From assembly GCF_002724055.1 (NCBI RefSeq), contig NZ_BDQY01000017.1:1-64000 (forward strand): 64,000 bases of DNA, written 5' to 3'. Both the position numbers and the translations under genes were made by a program. The DNA comes from Tepidibacter mesophilus (GTDB taxonomy: Bacteria; Bacillota; Clostridia; Peptostreptococcales; Peptostreptococcaceae). The stretch's first letter is position 1, and the number at the start of each line of letters is the position of its first letter. Of the stretch, positions 17,206 through 26,099 are shown in pieces. The notes under the pieces are model-generated. The model was not told the DNA's origin. It did no database searches and saw only the letters and a list, made by a program, of their open reading frames with translations.

Positions 17206-18732
17206 TTGAAATTAAGCTCTACATATTTAAAGACATATAAAGATTGCTCTATTGAATTTAATAATGAAAGTTCTAAATTACTACATAGGTCAGGACTAAT
17301 TAAATATGTCGATAGTGGAAGTTATTGTTATACACCTTTAGGGAATGTATTTTGGGGAAGTATAACAAAGTATATATTGGATAACTTTAAAGAGAATACA
17401 TTAATAAAAGCAAATGGAAATAAAGAAGAAATATTAGATTCATATATGAACGAATTAAAGTCATATAAGAATCTACCTCTTAATATCGGCTATTTGACAC
17501 TTAATAAAAATAGAAAATATAGATTCAAAGATGGTCTATTAAATCCTAAAAAAGAAAATATGATAAAGTTTATAAGTATAATAGGGGAAAAGGATATAGA
17601 TACAACTATAAAGAATCAAATAAACAAAATAGATAAATTAATAGAAGAAGTAAATATAAAATTTATTAAACTGGAAAATGATGAAAATAAATATAAGTGC
17701 TTCTATAATACAACTTATCCACTAAGAGAAGTGTTTTTATGTGGGGAATGTGGATATGGTGATTTAAAAGAAAAAATAAAATCATCTTCAGATAAAGACT
17801 TATCCACACATGAACTTGAAGAAATGAATCTTATACATACTCCAAATATAAAAACTATAGATGAATTGGAGTTCTCTTTAGATATTTCATCCAAAAAACT
17901 TATAAAAACAATACTACTAAATATAAAGGGAAGTATTGTAGCTGTTTTATTAAGAGGAGATAGAAGTATAAATAAATCATTAGTAGCAAAACATTTTAAT
18001 ATAAAAGAAACAGATATAATTATGGCAAGTGAAGAGGAAGTCAAAGCTGCAACAAATGCTCAAGTTGGATTTGCAGGACCTATAGGAATAAAAGTTGATA
18101 CAGTACTGTGTGATGAAGAAGTTATTCATATAAAAAATGCAGTTGTAGGAGCTAATAAAACAGATTATCACATTCAAAATGTAAATTATAGAAGAGATTT
18201 TGGTGTAGACTGTATAGGCAATTTTAAGTTAGCTAGTATAGAAGATAGATGTTTTAGATGTGGTGAAGAAATAAAGGATTTGAGCGGAATAAATTTTATA
18301 GATATAGATACAATAAAAACAGAGTTTAAATATCTAAACTCAGATTCAAAAGAAGAGAATTTATATATACTTGAAACTAAATTATACATAGATAGATTAT
18401 TTTCAATCATTGTCGAAGAGAATAGAGATGAACTGGGTATAATATGGCCAGATAATGTAAGTTATTTTGATTATCATATTATAATAGGGAATATTAAAAA
18501 GGAAAAAGAATATAATACTGGTTTGGCTATATATGATAAATTGATAAATAAGGGATATAAGGTATTACTAGATGATAGAAAAGAGAGAATAGGATTTAAA
18601 TTTAAGGACTGTGAATTGATAGGTATACCAAAAACCATAGTAATTGGCAAAGATATTGAAAATAGTAAGGTTGAGATAAGAAATAGAGCAACCAAAGAAT
18701 CTCAAAATATAGACATAACTCAGCTTATATAA
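17206..18732 (+). CDS. Degenerate bacterial-type ProRS keeping an editing-like domain
   Basis: The 508-aa protein aligns along its length with bacterial ProRS: N-terminus LSSTYLKTYKD, YTPLG, a CGECGYG segment (C179, C182), an INS/YbaK-like insertion (about 210-345), CFRCG (C349, C352), and an anticodon-binding domain from GIIWPDN (about 410). The catalytic core is damaged: the motif 2 region, normally with RDE and REFLMKDAYSF, reads LNKNRKYRFKDGLLNPK, with about 60 residues lost, and the motif 3 GIGVSR has become TKLYIDR. It cannot be assumed to charge tRNA. Start is TTG 17206 after AAAGGAGGGA; an upstream ATG lacks a ribosome site. A trans-editing role is an inference. Confidence 0.8.
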   Translation: MKLSSTYLKTYKDCSIEFNNESSKLLHRSGLIKYVDSGSYCYTPLGNVFWGSITKYILDNFKENTLIKANGNKEEILDSYMNELKSYKNLPLNIGYLTLNKNRKYRFKDGLLNPKKENMIKFISIIGEKDIDTTIKNQINKIDKLIEEVNIKFIKLENDENKYKCFYNTTYPLREVFLCGECGYGDLKEKIKSSSDKDLSTHELEEMNLIHTPNIKTIDELEFSLDISSKKLIKTILLNIKGSIVAVLLRGDRSINKSLVAKHFNIKETDIIMASEEEVKAATNAQVGFAGPIGIKVDTVLCDEEVIHIKNAVVGANKTDYHIQNVNYRRDFGVDCIGNFKLASIEDRCFRCGEEIKDLSGINFIDIDTIKTEFKYLNSDSKEENLYILETKLYIDRLFSIIVEENRDELGIIWPDNVSYFDYHIIIGNIKKEKEYNTGLAIYDKLINKGYKVLLDDRKERIGFKFKDCELIGIPKTIVIGKDIENSKVEIRNRATKESQNIDITQLI

Positions 18733-18771
18733 TATAATCATATAGAAAATTTACATTAGGGAGGGTTTTTA

Positions 18772-20253
18772 ATGAGTGTAAAAGTTAGATTTGCACCAAG
18801 TCCAACAGGATTTGTTCACATTGGTAGTTTAAGAACGGCTTTATATAATTACTTATTTGCAAAAAAAATGGGTGGAACATACCTTTTAAGAGTTGAAGAT
18901 ACAGATCAAAGCAGATTAGTTGAAGGTGCTATAGAGGGAATGTTAAACGCTATGGATTGGGCTGGAGTTAATCATACAGAAGGTGTAGTCCTTGATGAAA
19001 ATGGAAAAATAACTGAAGTAGGAGAAAATGGACCATACATTCAATCTAAAAGACTTCATATATACAAAGAATATATAAAACAGCTTTTAGATAATGGACA
19101 TGCATATTACTGTTTTTGTTCAAAAGAGAGAATAGACAAGGTTAGAGAAATACAAAAATCTGAAGGGAAAATCCCTAAATACGATGGTATTTGTAGAGGA
19201 TTATCAAAAGAAGAAGTTGAAGCAAAAATTGCAGCTGGAGAAAAATATGTTATAAGACTTAAACTTCCAGCTAATAAAGAAATAAAGTTTAATGACATAG
19301 TAAGAGGAACTGTATCTATAAATACAGATGACTTAGATGATCAAGTATTGGTGAAATCAGATGGATTCCCTACATACCACTTTGCTGTTATAGTTGATGA
19401 TCACTTAATGGGTATAACTCATGTTATAAGAGGAGAAGAGTGGTTACCATCAACTCCAAAGCATGTATATACGTATGAAGCATTTGGTTGGGAAGCTCCA
19501 ACATTTGTTCATCTTCCAAATATATTAAATTCAGAAAGAAAAAAATTAAGTAAGAGACAAGGTGATGTTGCAGTTGAAGACTTTAGAAAAAAAGGATATT
19601 TACCAGAGGGTCTTGTAAACTATGTATCACTAGTTGGATGGTCGCCAGAAGACAACAATGAAATATTCAATATGCAAGAGCTTGAAGAAGCATTCTCATT
19701 AGAAAGAGTTTCAAAGAGTGGTGGAGTATTTGATACTGACAAGTTAAACTGGGTAAATGCACATTATATAAAGGCGGCAGACAATGCAGTTATAGCTGAT
19801 CTTGCTATACCTTTCTTAATAGAAGCTGGATTCATAACAGAAGAAGAAGCTGAGGAAAAATACGATTGGATAAAGTCAATGGTAGGAGTAGTAAAGGAAA
19901 GCTTATCCTATATAAAAGAAATTACAACTAAGGTTGATATATTCTTTAAAGATGAATTAGAACTTGAAGATGATGAATGTAGAGAGTTTTTAAACTTAGA
20001 ACATATACCTGCTTTAATAGATGCATTAGAAGAAAAAGTTACAGATGCTGATGAAATAAACGAAGAATTTATAAAAGTTATGTTCAAACAAATTCAAAAA
20101 GAACATGGGATTAAAGGTAAAAATTTATTTATGGGAACTAGAGTATTATTAACAGGGCAAATGCATGGGCCTGAAATGCCTTTAGTATTAACTTTACTTG
20201 GAAAAGAAAAAATACTTAATAGAATTAAATATATAAAAAAGGAAATAATATAA
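18772..20253 (+). CDS. gltX: Glutamyl-tRNA synthetase
   Basis: The 493-aa class I enzyme attaches glutamate to tRNA-Glu (and possibly tRNA-Gln in organisms using GatCAB). The HIGH motif is [16 protein letters not shown] (about 10-25) and the KMSKS-type motif is KLSKRQGD (about 257-264). The C-terminal anticodon-binding region is complete. GGGAGGG gives the ribosome site. It lies 39 bp after the degenerate ProRS gene, possibly in one transcript. A long perfect palindromic terminator ends it. Confidence 0.97.
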   Translation: MSVKVRFAPSPTGFVHIGSLRTALYNYLFAKKMGGTYLLRVEDTDQSRLVEGAIEGMLNAMDWAGVNHTEGVVLDENGKITEVGENGPYIQSKRLHIYKEYIKQLLDNGHAYYCFCSKERIDKVREIQKSEGKIPKYDGICRGLSKEEVEAKIAAGEKYVIRLKLPANKEIKFNDIVRGTVSINTDDLDDQVLVKSDGFPTYHFAVIVDDHLMGITHVIRGEEWLPSTPKHVYTYEAFGWEAPTFVHLPNILNSERKKLSKRQGDVAVEDFRKKGYLPEGLVNYVSLVGWSPEDNNEIFNMQELEEAFSLERVSKSGGVFDTDKLNWVNAHYIKAADNAVIADLAIPFLIEAGFITEEEAEEKYDWIKSMVGVVKESLSYIKEITTKVDIFFKDELELEDDECREFLNLEHIPALIDALEEKVTDADEINEEFIKVMFKQIQKEHGIKGKNLFMGTRVLLTGQMHGPEMPLVLTLLGKEKILNRIKYIKKEII

Positions 20254-20256
20254 TAT

Positions 20257-20298
20257 AAAAAAATTCTATGTTATCTTAAGATAACATAGAATTTTTTT
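20257..20298. terminator. 42-bp perfect palindromic terminator after gltX
   Basis: AAAAAAATTCTATGTTATC and the following TT are mirrored exactly by positions 20278-20298. There is no unpaired loop in the duplex form; in RNA the centre CTTAAG opens. Confidence 0.85.
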
Positions 20299-20350
20299 AT
20301 ATTGTAGTGCATTATAAACTTTTCGTTCTATGGATAACATGGATGGAAGA

Positions 20351-20386
20351 ACTATACTTGTAACTATTTTGATTAAATGAATTTTA
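20351..20386 (+). repeat. Truncated copy E of the dispersed repeat
   Basis: ACTATACTTGTAACTATTTT resembles the 5' end of copies B-D, then joins GATTAAATGAATTTTA, like the tail, with the middle missing. It lies between gltX and the cysK promoter. Confidence 0.45.
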
Positions 20387-20397
20387 TCATTTTGATA

Positions 20398-20426
20398 TTG
20401 ACAAATATTAATTATAAGTATATTAT
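20398..20426 (+). promoter_or_regulatory. SigA promoter of cysK
   Basis: TTGACA (20398-20403), 17 bp, TATTAT (20421-20426), about 50 bp before the start codon. This is one of the best-matching promoters in the window. Confidence 0.75.
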
Positions 20427-20474
20427 TTAATAAACTATTCCGACAAAAACAGTAGGAATTAAGGAGGGACTTTT

Positions 20475-21389
20475 ATGATTTATAATAATATAGGTGAACT
20501 TATAGGAAATACTCCTCTTGTAAAGCTTAATAAATTAGTTGATGAGAACATGGCTGATATTTATATTAAGCTTGAATACTTTAATCCAGGAGGCTCTGTT
20601 AAGGATAGAATAGCACTTAATATGATAGAAGAGATGGAGAAAAGAGGACAATTAAAATCTGGATATACCATAGTTGAACCTACTAGTGGTAATACTGGAA
20701 TAGGGATCGCCATGGTAGGGGCATACAAAGGATATAAAGTAAATTTAGTTATGCCAGAAACAATGAGTATAGAGAGAAGAAAAATATTAAAAGCATACGG
20801 GGCTGAAATTGTACTTACAGAGGGCTCAAAAGGAATGAAGGGTGCAATAGATAAAGCTAATGAACTTGTTAATAAAAATGATAATTATGTAATTCTTAGC
20901 CAATTTGACAATATGGATAACCCTGATATGCACAGAAAAACAACAGCTATTGAAATTATTAAAGATTTAGATTCAAATATAGACGCATTTGTATCAGGAG
21001 TTGGAACTGGTGGAACTATAACTGGCATTGGGGAGGTTTTAAAAGAAGAGATAGACAATATTAAAATCTACGCAATAGAGCCTAATGACTCTCCTGTTTT
21101 ATCTGGTGGAAGCGCTGGACCCCATAAAATCCAAGGAATAGGAGCTGGATTTATACCTAAAGTCTTAAATACAGATATAATAGATGAAGTTATTACTGTT
21201 TCAACTGAAGAATCTTATAATATATCAAGAGAACTTGCTAAAAAAGAAGGGTTATTTCTAGGTATATCTTGTGGAGCCGCTGTATTTGGAGCTATTGAAG
21301 TAGCTAAGAAATTAGGAAAAGGAAAAAATGTGGTAGTAATTGCTCCTGACACTGGAGAAAGATATTTAAGTGTAGATAATTTATATTAG
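20475..21389 (+). CDS. cysK: Cysteine synthase (O-acetylserine sulfhydrylase)
   Basis: The 304-aa PLP enzyme makes cysteine from O-acetylserine and sulfide. The PLP lysine is K43 in GGSVKDRIA; the substrate-binding loop TSGNTG is at 70-75; a glycine loop GVGTGGT is present. It has its own promoter and an AAGGAGG ribosome site. cysE, which supplies its substrate, is 460 bp downstream beyond a small gene, so sulfur assimilation genes are clustered but probably separately transcribed. Confidence 0.96.
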   Translation: MIYNNIGELIGNTPLVKLNKLVDENMADIYIKLEYFNPGGSVKDRIALNMIEEMEKRGQLKSGYTIVEPTSGNTGIGIAMVGAYKGYKVNLVMPETMSIERRKILKAYGAEIVLTEGSKGMKGAIDKANELVNKNDNYVILSQFDNMDNPDMHRKTTAIEIIKDLDSNIDAFVSGVGTGGTITGIGEVLKEEIDNIKIYAIEPNDSPVLSGGSAGPHKIQGIGAGFIPKVLNTDIIDEVITVSTEESYNISRELAKKEGLFLGISCGAAVFGAIEVAKKLGKGKNVVVIAPDTGERYLSVDNLY

Positions 21390-21476
21390 GAAGTATATAT
21401 TAACCCCTTAGAAAAAAAATTTTAAAATGATGAAGGAATTTTTTGTAAAAAACATAATATTATAAATAGTGAACAT

Positions 21477-21538
21477 TGTGTATAAGTCTGTGCATAATAT
21501 GTGCATAGAATGTGTATTATATTAATAGATGTGTATAA
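21477..21538 (+). promoter_or_regulatory. Five TGTGYATA direct repeats, four in helical phase
   Basis: TGTGTATAA, TGTGCATAA, TGTGCATAG, TGTGTATTA and TGTGTATAA begin at 21477, 21489, 21500, 21511 and 21530. The first four are 12, 11 and 11 bp apart, about one DNA turn. They end 28 bp before the small gene 21566-21718. They may be a regulator array; no matching protein is known to me. Confidence 0.55.
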
Positions 21539-21565
21539 CTATTGTTTTTATAGGGGGTTATAGTG

Positions 21566-21718
21566 ATGAGTAAAGAAATTGATGCAATTAAGTTAGAATT
21601 AAAATCTCTTTGTCAAGAATTTACGGACGTATTAAATAAAATGAAAGATCAAAATATAATATCTGAAGAAGAGTACAATGAATATTCATCTAAAAAGATA
21701 GAGTTTTTAGAAAATTAG
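21566..21718 (+). CDS. Small acidic helical protein, 50 aa, unknown
   Basis: ATG 21566 to TAG 21716-21718 gives a 50-residue product: MSKEIDAIKLELKSLCQEF, then TDVLNKMKDQNIISEEEYN, and a tail ending KIEFLEN. It looks like two amphipathic helices joined by a short turn, rich in Glu/Lys, with one Cys16, as in short-coiled-coil C-terminal (SHOCT-like) segments. A TAGGGGG ribosome site is about 8 bp upstream and a terminator follows, so it looks like a real monocistronic gene between cysK and cysE. No function is claimed. Confidence 0.65.
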   Translation: MSKEIDAIKLELKSLCQEFTDVLNKMKDQNIISEEEYNEYSSKKIEFLEN

Positions 21719-21720
21719 TT

Positions 21721-21760
21721 CAAAAAAGCCTTGAATTTATAATTCGGGGCTTTTTATTTT
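21721..21760 (+). terminator. Terminator after the small gene
   Basis: AAAAAAGCC pairs with GGCTTTTT; inside, GAAT pairs with ATTC. A T-run follows. Confidence 0.75.
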
Positions 21761-21794
21761 TATATCAATATGGTATATTTATCATATTGATATA
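21761..21794. promoter_or_regulatory. Inverted repeat, candidate operator for cysE
   Basis: TATATCAATATG (21761-21772) and CATATTGATATA (21783-21794) are perfect 12-bp arms with a 10-bp spacer. A third related piece (TATCAAATTGATA, 21793-21805) overlaps. TATAAT at 21815-21820 is the likely -10 of the cysE promoter just downstream. Confidence 0.5.
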
Positions 21795-21853
21795 TCAAAT
21801 TGATAAATGGGAAGTATAATATAGTTAATAGAAATTATTTAAGGAGGATTAAT

Positions 21854-22390
21854 ATGAAAACCATAATTAGAGAAATAAATGTTATTAAAGAAAAGGATCC
21901 AGCAGCTAGGGGAACATTGGAGATTATACTTAATTATCCAGGTCTTCATGCTATTTTAATTCATAGATGCTCGCATTTTTTATATAATAAGAAATTTTTC
22001 GTTATAGCTAGAATGATATCTACTATAAGCAGATTCTTAACTGGAATAGAAATACATCCAGGGGCTAAAATAGGAAAAGGACTTTTTATAGATCATGGAA
22101 TGGGTATAGTAATAGGAGAAACTGCAGAAGTAGGAGATAATGTCACTATTTTTCATGGATCAACTTTAGGAGGGACAGGAAAAGATACAGGAAAAAGGCA
22201 TCCAACTATAGGTAATAATGTTATAATATCAGCAGGAGCAAAAATATTAGGACCTATAGAAATAGGAGACAATTCGAAAATTGGAGCTAATGCAGTTGTA
22301 TTAAAAGAGGTTCCTAAAGACTGTACAGTTGTAGGAATACCAGGTAAAATAGTAAAGAGAAATGGGATTAGAGTAGATGAAAAATTATAA
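21854..22390 (+). CDS. cysE: Serine O-acetyltransferase
   Basis: The 178-aa enzyme acetylates serine with acetyl-CoA to give O-acetylserine for CysK. It has a short N-terminal helical domain and a left-handed beta-helix of hexapeptide repeats ([18 protein letters not shown], then [17 protein letters not shown]); the catalytic His is in the IDHG segment near residue 81. It is the short type found in Firmicutes, shorter than the ~270-aa enterobacterial form. ATG 21854 is chosen because AAGGAGGATT precedes it; the upstream extension has none. It is 12 bp from cysS. Confidence 0.94.
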   Translation: MKTIIREINVIKEKDPAARGTLEIILNYPGLHAILIHRCSHFLYNKKFFVIARMISTISRFLTGIEIHPGAKIGKGLFIDHGMGIVIGETAEVGDNVTIFHGSTLGGTGKDTGKRHPTIGNNVIISAGAKILGPIEIGDNSKIGANAVVLKEVPKDCTVVGIPGKIVKRNGIRVDEKL

Positions 22391-22402
22391 AGAGGTGGTA
22401 AA

Positions 22403-23797
22403 ATGAAGTTATATAACACTTTAACTAGAAAAAAAGAAGAATTTATTCCTTTAGAAGAAGGTAAAGTAAAGATGTATGTATGTGGACCTACAGTATACAA
22501 CTACTTTCATATAGGAAATGCAAGACCTTTTATAATATTTGACACTTTAAGAAGATATCTTGAATATAGAGGATATGATGTTACTTATGTACAAAACTTC
22601 ACAGATGTCGATGATAAGATAATAAACAAGGCTAATGAAGAGAAGATAACTTCTCTTGAGGTAGCAGACAAATATATAAAAGAATATTTCACAGATGCAG
22701 ATGGACTTGGAATAAAAAGAGCATCTGTTCATCCTAGAGTTACTGATAATATAGAGCAAATAATAGAATTTGTTAAAGATTTAGAGAAAAAAGGATATGC
22801 ATATGCTGTAAATGGAGACGTATATTTTGATACTAAAAAATTTGATGGGTATGGAAAGCTGTCAAAGCAAAATATAGAAGATTTAGAAGCTGGAGCTAGA
22901 ATAGAAGTTAATGATAATAAGAAAAGTCCAATGGATTTTGTTCTTTGGAAGAGCAAAAAAGAAGGTGAGCCCGGATGGAGCAGTCCGTGGGGAGAAGGAA
23001 GACCTGGTTGGCATATAGAATGCTCTGTAATGTCTAGCAGATATCTAGGAGATACTATAGATATTCATGCAGGAGGTCAAGATTTAACATTTCCTCATCA
23101 TGAAAATGAAATAGCTCAAACTGAAGCTAGAACTGGCAAAAAATTCGCTAATTACTGGATTCACAATGGATATATAAATATAGATAATGAGAAAATGTCT
23201 AAGTCTAAAGGTAATTTCTTTACAGTTAGGGATATATCTGAAAAATATGATTTAGACGTAGTAAGATTCTTTTTATTAAGTGCGCACTATAAAAATCCAG
23301 TGAATTTTAGTGATGAGATGCTAAAACAAGCTGGTGCTGGACTTGAAAGACTATATAATACTAAAAGTAATCTAGAGTTTTTAAAAGACAAACTATATGG
23401 AAGCATTACTGACGAAGAGAAATCTCTTGTTAAAGAATTAGATACTTTTAGAACTAGATTTATAGAAAGTATGGATGATGATATAAATACAGCAGATGCT
23501 ATAAGTGTAATATTTGAACTTGCTAGATTTATAAACTCGAATGTAGACGATAAAGCTTCTTTGGAATTCGCTAATGAATGCTATAATTTATTTAAAGAGC
23601 TAACAGGTGTTTTAAATATAGCTAATAAAGCAAATGATGATAACATAGATGAAGATATAGAAAATCTTATAGAGCAAAGAACACAAGCCAAGAAGGATAA
23701 GGAATATCAATTAGCGGATGATATAAGACAAAAGCTACTTGATATGGGAATAGCAATAGAAGATACAAGACAAGGTGTAAAATGGAGAAGAGTTTAA
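22403..23797 (+). CDS. cysS: Cysteinyl-tRNA synthetase
   Basis: The 464-aa class I enzyme charges tRNA-Cys. Zinc ligand C28 is in VCGPTVY, the HIGH motif is FHIGNARP (about 35-42), and KMSKSKGN is near residue 264-271. The FPHHENEIAQ segment supplies further zinc ligands. The cysE-cysS pairing is common in Firmicutes. mrnC begins 1 bp after its stop, forming a cysE-cysS-mrnC operon that links cysteine supply and charging. Confidence 0.97.
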   Translation: MKLYNTLTRKKEEFIPLEEGKVKMYVCGPTVYNYFHIGNARPFIIFDTLRRYLEYRGYDVTYVQNFTDVDDKIINKANEEKITSLEVADKYIKEYFTDADGLGIKRASVHPRVTDNIEQIIEFVKDLEKKGYAYAVNGDVYFDTKKFDGYGKLSKQNIEDLEAGARIEVNDNKKSPMDFVLWKSKKEGEPGWSSPWGEGRPGWHIECSVMSSRYLGDTIDIHAGGQDLTFPHHENEIAQTEARTGKKFANYWIHNGYINIDNEKMSKSKGNFFTVRDISEKYDLDVVRFFLLSAHYKNPVNFSDEMLKQAGAGLERLYNTKSNLEFLKDKLYGSITDEEKSLVKELDTFRTRFIESMDDDINTADAISVIFELARFINSNVDDKASLEFANECYNLFKELTGVLNIANKANDDNIDEDIENLIEQRTQAKKDKEYQLADDIRQKLLDMGIAIEDTRQGVKWRRV

Positions 23798-23798
23798 T

Positions 23799-24194
23799 AT
23801 GAAAAAAATACAAGCTAGAAATATGTCACCTATAGTACTCGCTTATATGGGGGATACAGTATATGAATCTTTCGTAAGAGAATATTTAATAAATAAAAAT
23901 AATATATGTAAAGTGAATGAACTTCACAAAAATGCAGTTAAATTTGTAAAAGCAAGCTCCCAAGCTAAAGCAGTATTTTCTTTAGAAAAAGAGCTGAGTG
24001 ATGATGAAAGTTATATCGTAAAGAGAGGTAGGAATCAAAAATCAAATAAGGTACCAAAAAATGCAGATACAACAGATTATAGATATGCTACTGGATTTGA
24101 AGCTTTGATTGGGTACCTACATTTAGTTAAAGAACAAGATAGAGTCAACTATATAATGAGTAAGGCTATAGAAATTATAGAAAATCAAATTTAA
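23799..24194 (+). CDS. mrnC: Mini-ribonuclease III
   Basis: The 131-aa protein is an RNase III catalytic domain without a dsRNA-binding domain. The signature AYMGDTVYESFVREY near residues 15-29 includes the catalytic Asp19. In Bacillus Mini-III matures 23S rRNA. GYRA-like helix TGFEALIGYLHL (about residues 103-114) carries the second acidic group (E106). It is 1 bp from cysS. Its last codons and stop lie inside a 78-bp palindrome. Confidence 0.93.
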   Translation: MKKIQARNMSPIVLAYMGDTVYESFVREYLINKNNICKVNELHKNAVKFVKASSQAKAVFSLEKELSDDESYIVKRGRNQKSNKVPKNADTTDYRYATGFEALIGYLHLVKEQDRVNYIMSKAIEIIENQI

Positions 24195-24261
24195 TATAGA
24201 GTAAAAAAAGGATTGAAATATTAATATTTCAATCCTTTTTTTACTCTATATTAAATTTGAT
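24184..24261. terminator. 78-bp perfect palindrome, terminator of mrnC
   Basis: Two 39-nt arms (24184-24222 and 24223-24261) are exact reverse complements with no spacer. The core contains AAAAAAAGGATTGAAATATT and its complement. The left arm includes the mrnC stop codon (24192-24194). The internal A7/T7 runs make it a bidirectional terminator, but the arms extend well beyond what termination needs. Confidence 0.8.
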
Positions 24262-24520
24262 GATTTGAGAGTTTAGGATAAATTACAGAATAATTTTTCT
24301 ATGTTATAAAAAAAGACTATTTTGGAATGTAAAAGGCGATCTTTAATAAAGTGATATGTATAAAAGGTTTTAATTTTTAATTGTTGAATTTTTTAATGAC
24401 TATAAAAATGAAGCTTAGAATGAACACTCTGAAGAAAATTCGCAATATTCAAAATCAATTTTTCTATGGGAGGTGATGAATTTACAGAACTAAATCAAGA
24501 AAAAATATAGGGGGGTATTT
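24262..24520. other. Gap between mrnC and the M28 peptidase gene
   Basis: No confident gene. A 14-codon open frame (24466-24510, starting MGGDEF) ends just before the ribosome site of the next gene, but it has no ribosome site of its own. A GGGAGGTGATG stretch at 24468-24478 looks like a ribosome site without a proper downstream gene. Confidence 0.4.
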
Positions 24521-25921
24521 ATGTTTAAGTTTAAAAAGATTAAATCGGTATGTTTGTTAATTGTTATGATAATGTGTGTAACTTCTGTAGGGTATGCTAA
24601 TCCTATAAGTGATAATATTTCTACAGAAAATATGTATAATCATTTACTAAAAATAGCAAATGAAGATAATGCTAGAGTGGCAGGTCTTGAAGGTGAATAT
24701 AAAGCAGCAGATTATATTCACCAAGAACTTGAAAAATACGGGTTAAATGTAGAACGACAGAAATTTCCTATGACTGCTAGATTAGACAGTGCATCATGTG
24801 TAATTACTGAATCTAAAAAAGTATATTTAAATAGTACAAACTTTTCTTATTCTCCAGCTACTCCTCCAGAAGGTATTACAGCAGAAATTGTATTTGCAGG
24901 ATTAGGAGCTAAATCTGATTTTAAAAATATTGATGTAAAGGGTAAAATTGCATTAATAAAAAGAGGTGCTTACTCTTTTTATGAAAAAACTCAAAATGCT
25001 GTAAATGCTGGAGCAATAGGAGTTATAATTTATAACAATGATATAGGAGTAATAAAGAGCGGAACTTTAGAAAAAACTACAAATATTCCTGCTATTGCGT
25101 TATCTGGTGAAGATGGTGATTCTTTAAAATCAAAACTAGATTCTAAAGAAGTAGTAAAAGCTACAATAAAAGCTGATAATGTAGAAAAAAATAGTTATTC
25201 TGAAAACATTATAGGTACTCTAAACTCTGATAATCCAAATGCTAAAACTATAGTTATTGGAGCTCATTATGATTGCGTTGATACTCCAGGAGCGAATGAT
25301 AATGGTTCGGGAACAGTTTCGTTATTAGAAATTGCAAGAGTACTTTCTTCTGAACAATTAAATTATAATATTAAATTTATAGCGTTTGGTTCTGAAGAAA
25401 TAGGATTAATAGGATCTGAAAAATATGTAAGAGATTTAAGCCAATCAGAACTAAATAATATACACTGCATGATTAATTTAGATATGGTTGGAGTAGGAGA
25501 TACTCTAGGAATATTTACATCTAAAAGATATACAAATTCATTTATAGCAGATTTGACCGAACAATACGCTAGTAAACTAGGAATTAGATATAAGCGTGAT
25601 GCTTCAACTAGAAGTGACCATGCTCCTTTTGAAGCTGTAGGAATTCCAGTTTCTTTCTTAATGTATGAACAAGATGAGAATTACCATACAGATAAAGATA
25701 CTATAGAGAATATACAATTAGAAAACCTTAAAAACTCTTGTACAATTGTTACTCAAATGGTTTGTGATATATCAAATGTATCTCCAAAAAAAGTTAAAGA
25801 TTTAAAAATGTTAAAAGTTAAAGATAATATTGAAATAAAATTAGATGCTAAAGAAAATAATTATGACAAATCTAAATTAGATGAATATGATTTTGAAAAT
25901 CCAGAATTTATAAAGGAATAA
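24521..25921 (+). CDS. Secreted M28-family zinc metallopeptidase with PA domain
   Basis: The 466-aa protein has a signal peptide (KK-rich start, hydrophobic residues 9-21, likely cleavage after VGYA, residue 26). A PA domain spans about 100-195 (AIPALSGED-like block at NIPAIALSGEDG). The M28 peptidase ligands are H249 (GAHYD), the GANDNGSG Asp (~260), the SEE Glu pair (~291), NLDMVG Asp (~322) and the YHTD His (~389). It is an exported aminopeptidase, probably for nutrient peptides. GGGGGG ribosome site. It is monocistronic between hairpins. Confidence 0.9.
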   Translation: MFKFKKIKSVCLLIVMIMCVTSVGYANPISDNISTENMYNHLLKIANEDNARVAGLEGEYKAADYIHQELEKYGLNVERQKFPMTARLDSASCVITESKKVYLNSTNFSYSPATPPEGITAEIVFAGLGAKSDFKNIDVKGKIALIKRGAYSFYEKTQNAVNAGAIGVIIYNNDIGVIKSGTLEKTTNIPAIALSGEDGDSLKSKLDSKEVVKATIKADNVEKNSYSENIIGTLNSDNPNAKTIVIGAHYDCVDTPGANDNGSGTVSLLEIARVLSSEQLNYNIKFIAFGSEEIGLIGSEKYVRDLSQSELNNIHCMINLDMVGVGDTLGIFTSKRYTNSFIADLTEQYASKLGIRYKRDASTRSDHAPFEAVGIPVSFLMYEQDENYHTDKDTIENIQLENLKNSCTIVTQMVCDISNVSPKKVKDLKMLKVKDNIEIKLDAKENNYDKSKLDEYDFENPEFIKE

Positions 25922-25931
25922 AATTTTTAAT

Positions 25932-25967
25932 AAAAGGTCCTTAACATATTGCGTTAAGGACTTTTTA
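25932..25967 (+). terminator. Terminator after the M28 peptidase gene
   Basis: AAAAGGTCCTTAAC pairs with GTTAAGGACTTTTT with one bulged G and a 7-nt loop. Confidence 0.8.
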
Positions 25968-26099
25968 CTATTAAGTAGTCATTAGCAACATAAGTTAGTG
26001 CATAGTTAATAGACTAATTTTTAATTTTAATTTCCACTGTCAAACAGTATAATGATATAATATTTAAGATAATATTAAAAATTCAAAGGGGGATTTTTT

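Noticed and set aside
24466-24510. Leader peptide before the M28 peptidase
   Set aside because: The 14-codon frame has no ribosome site of its own and no attenuator partner.
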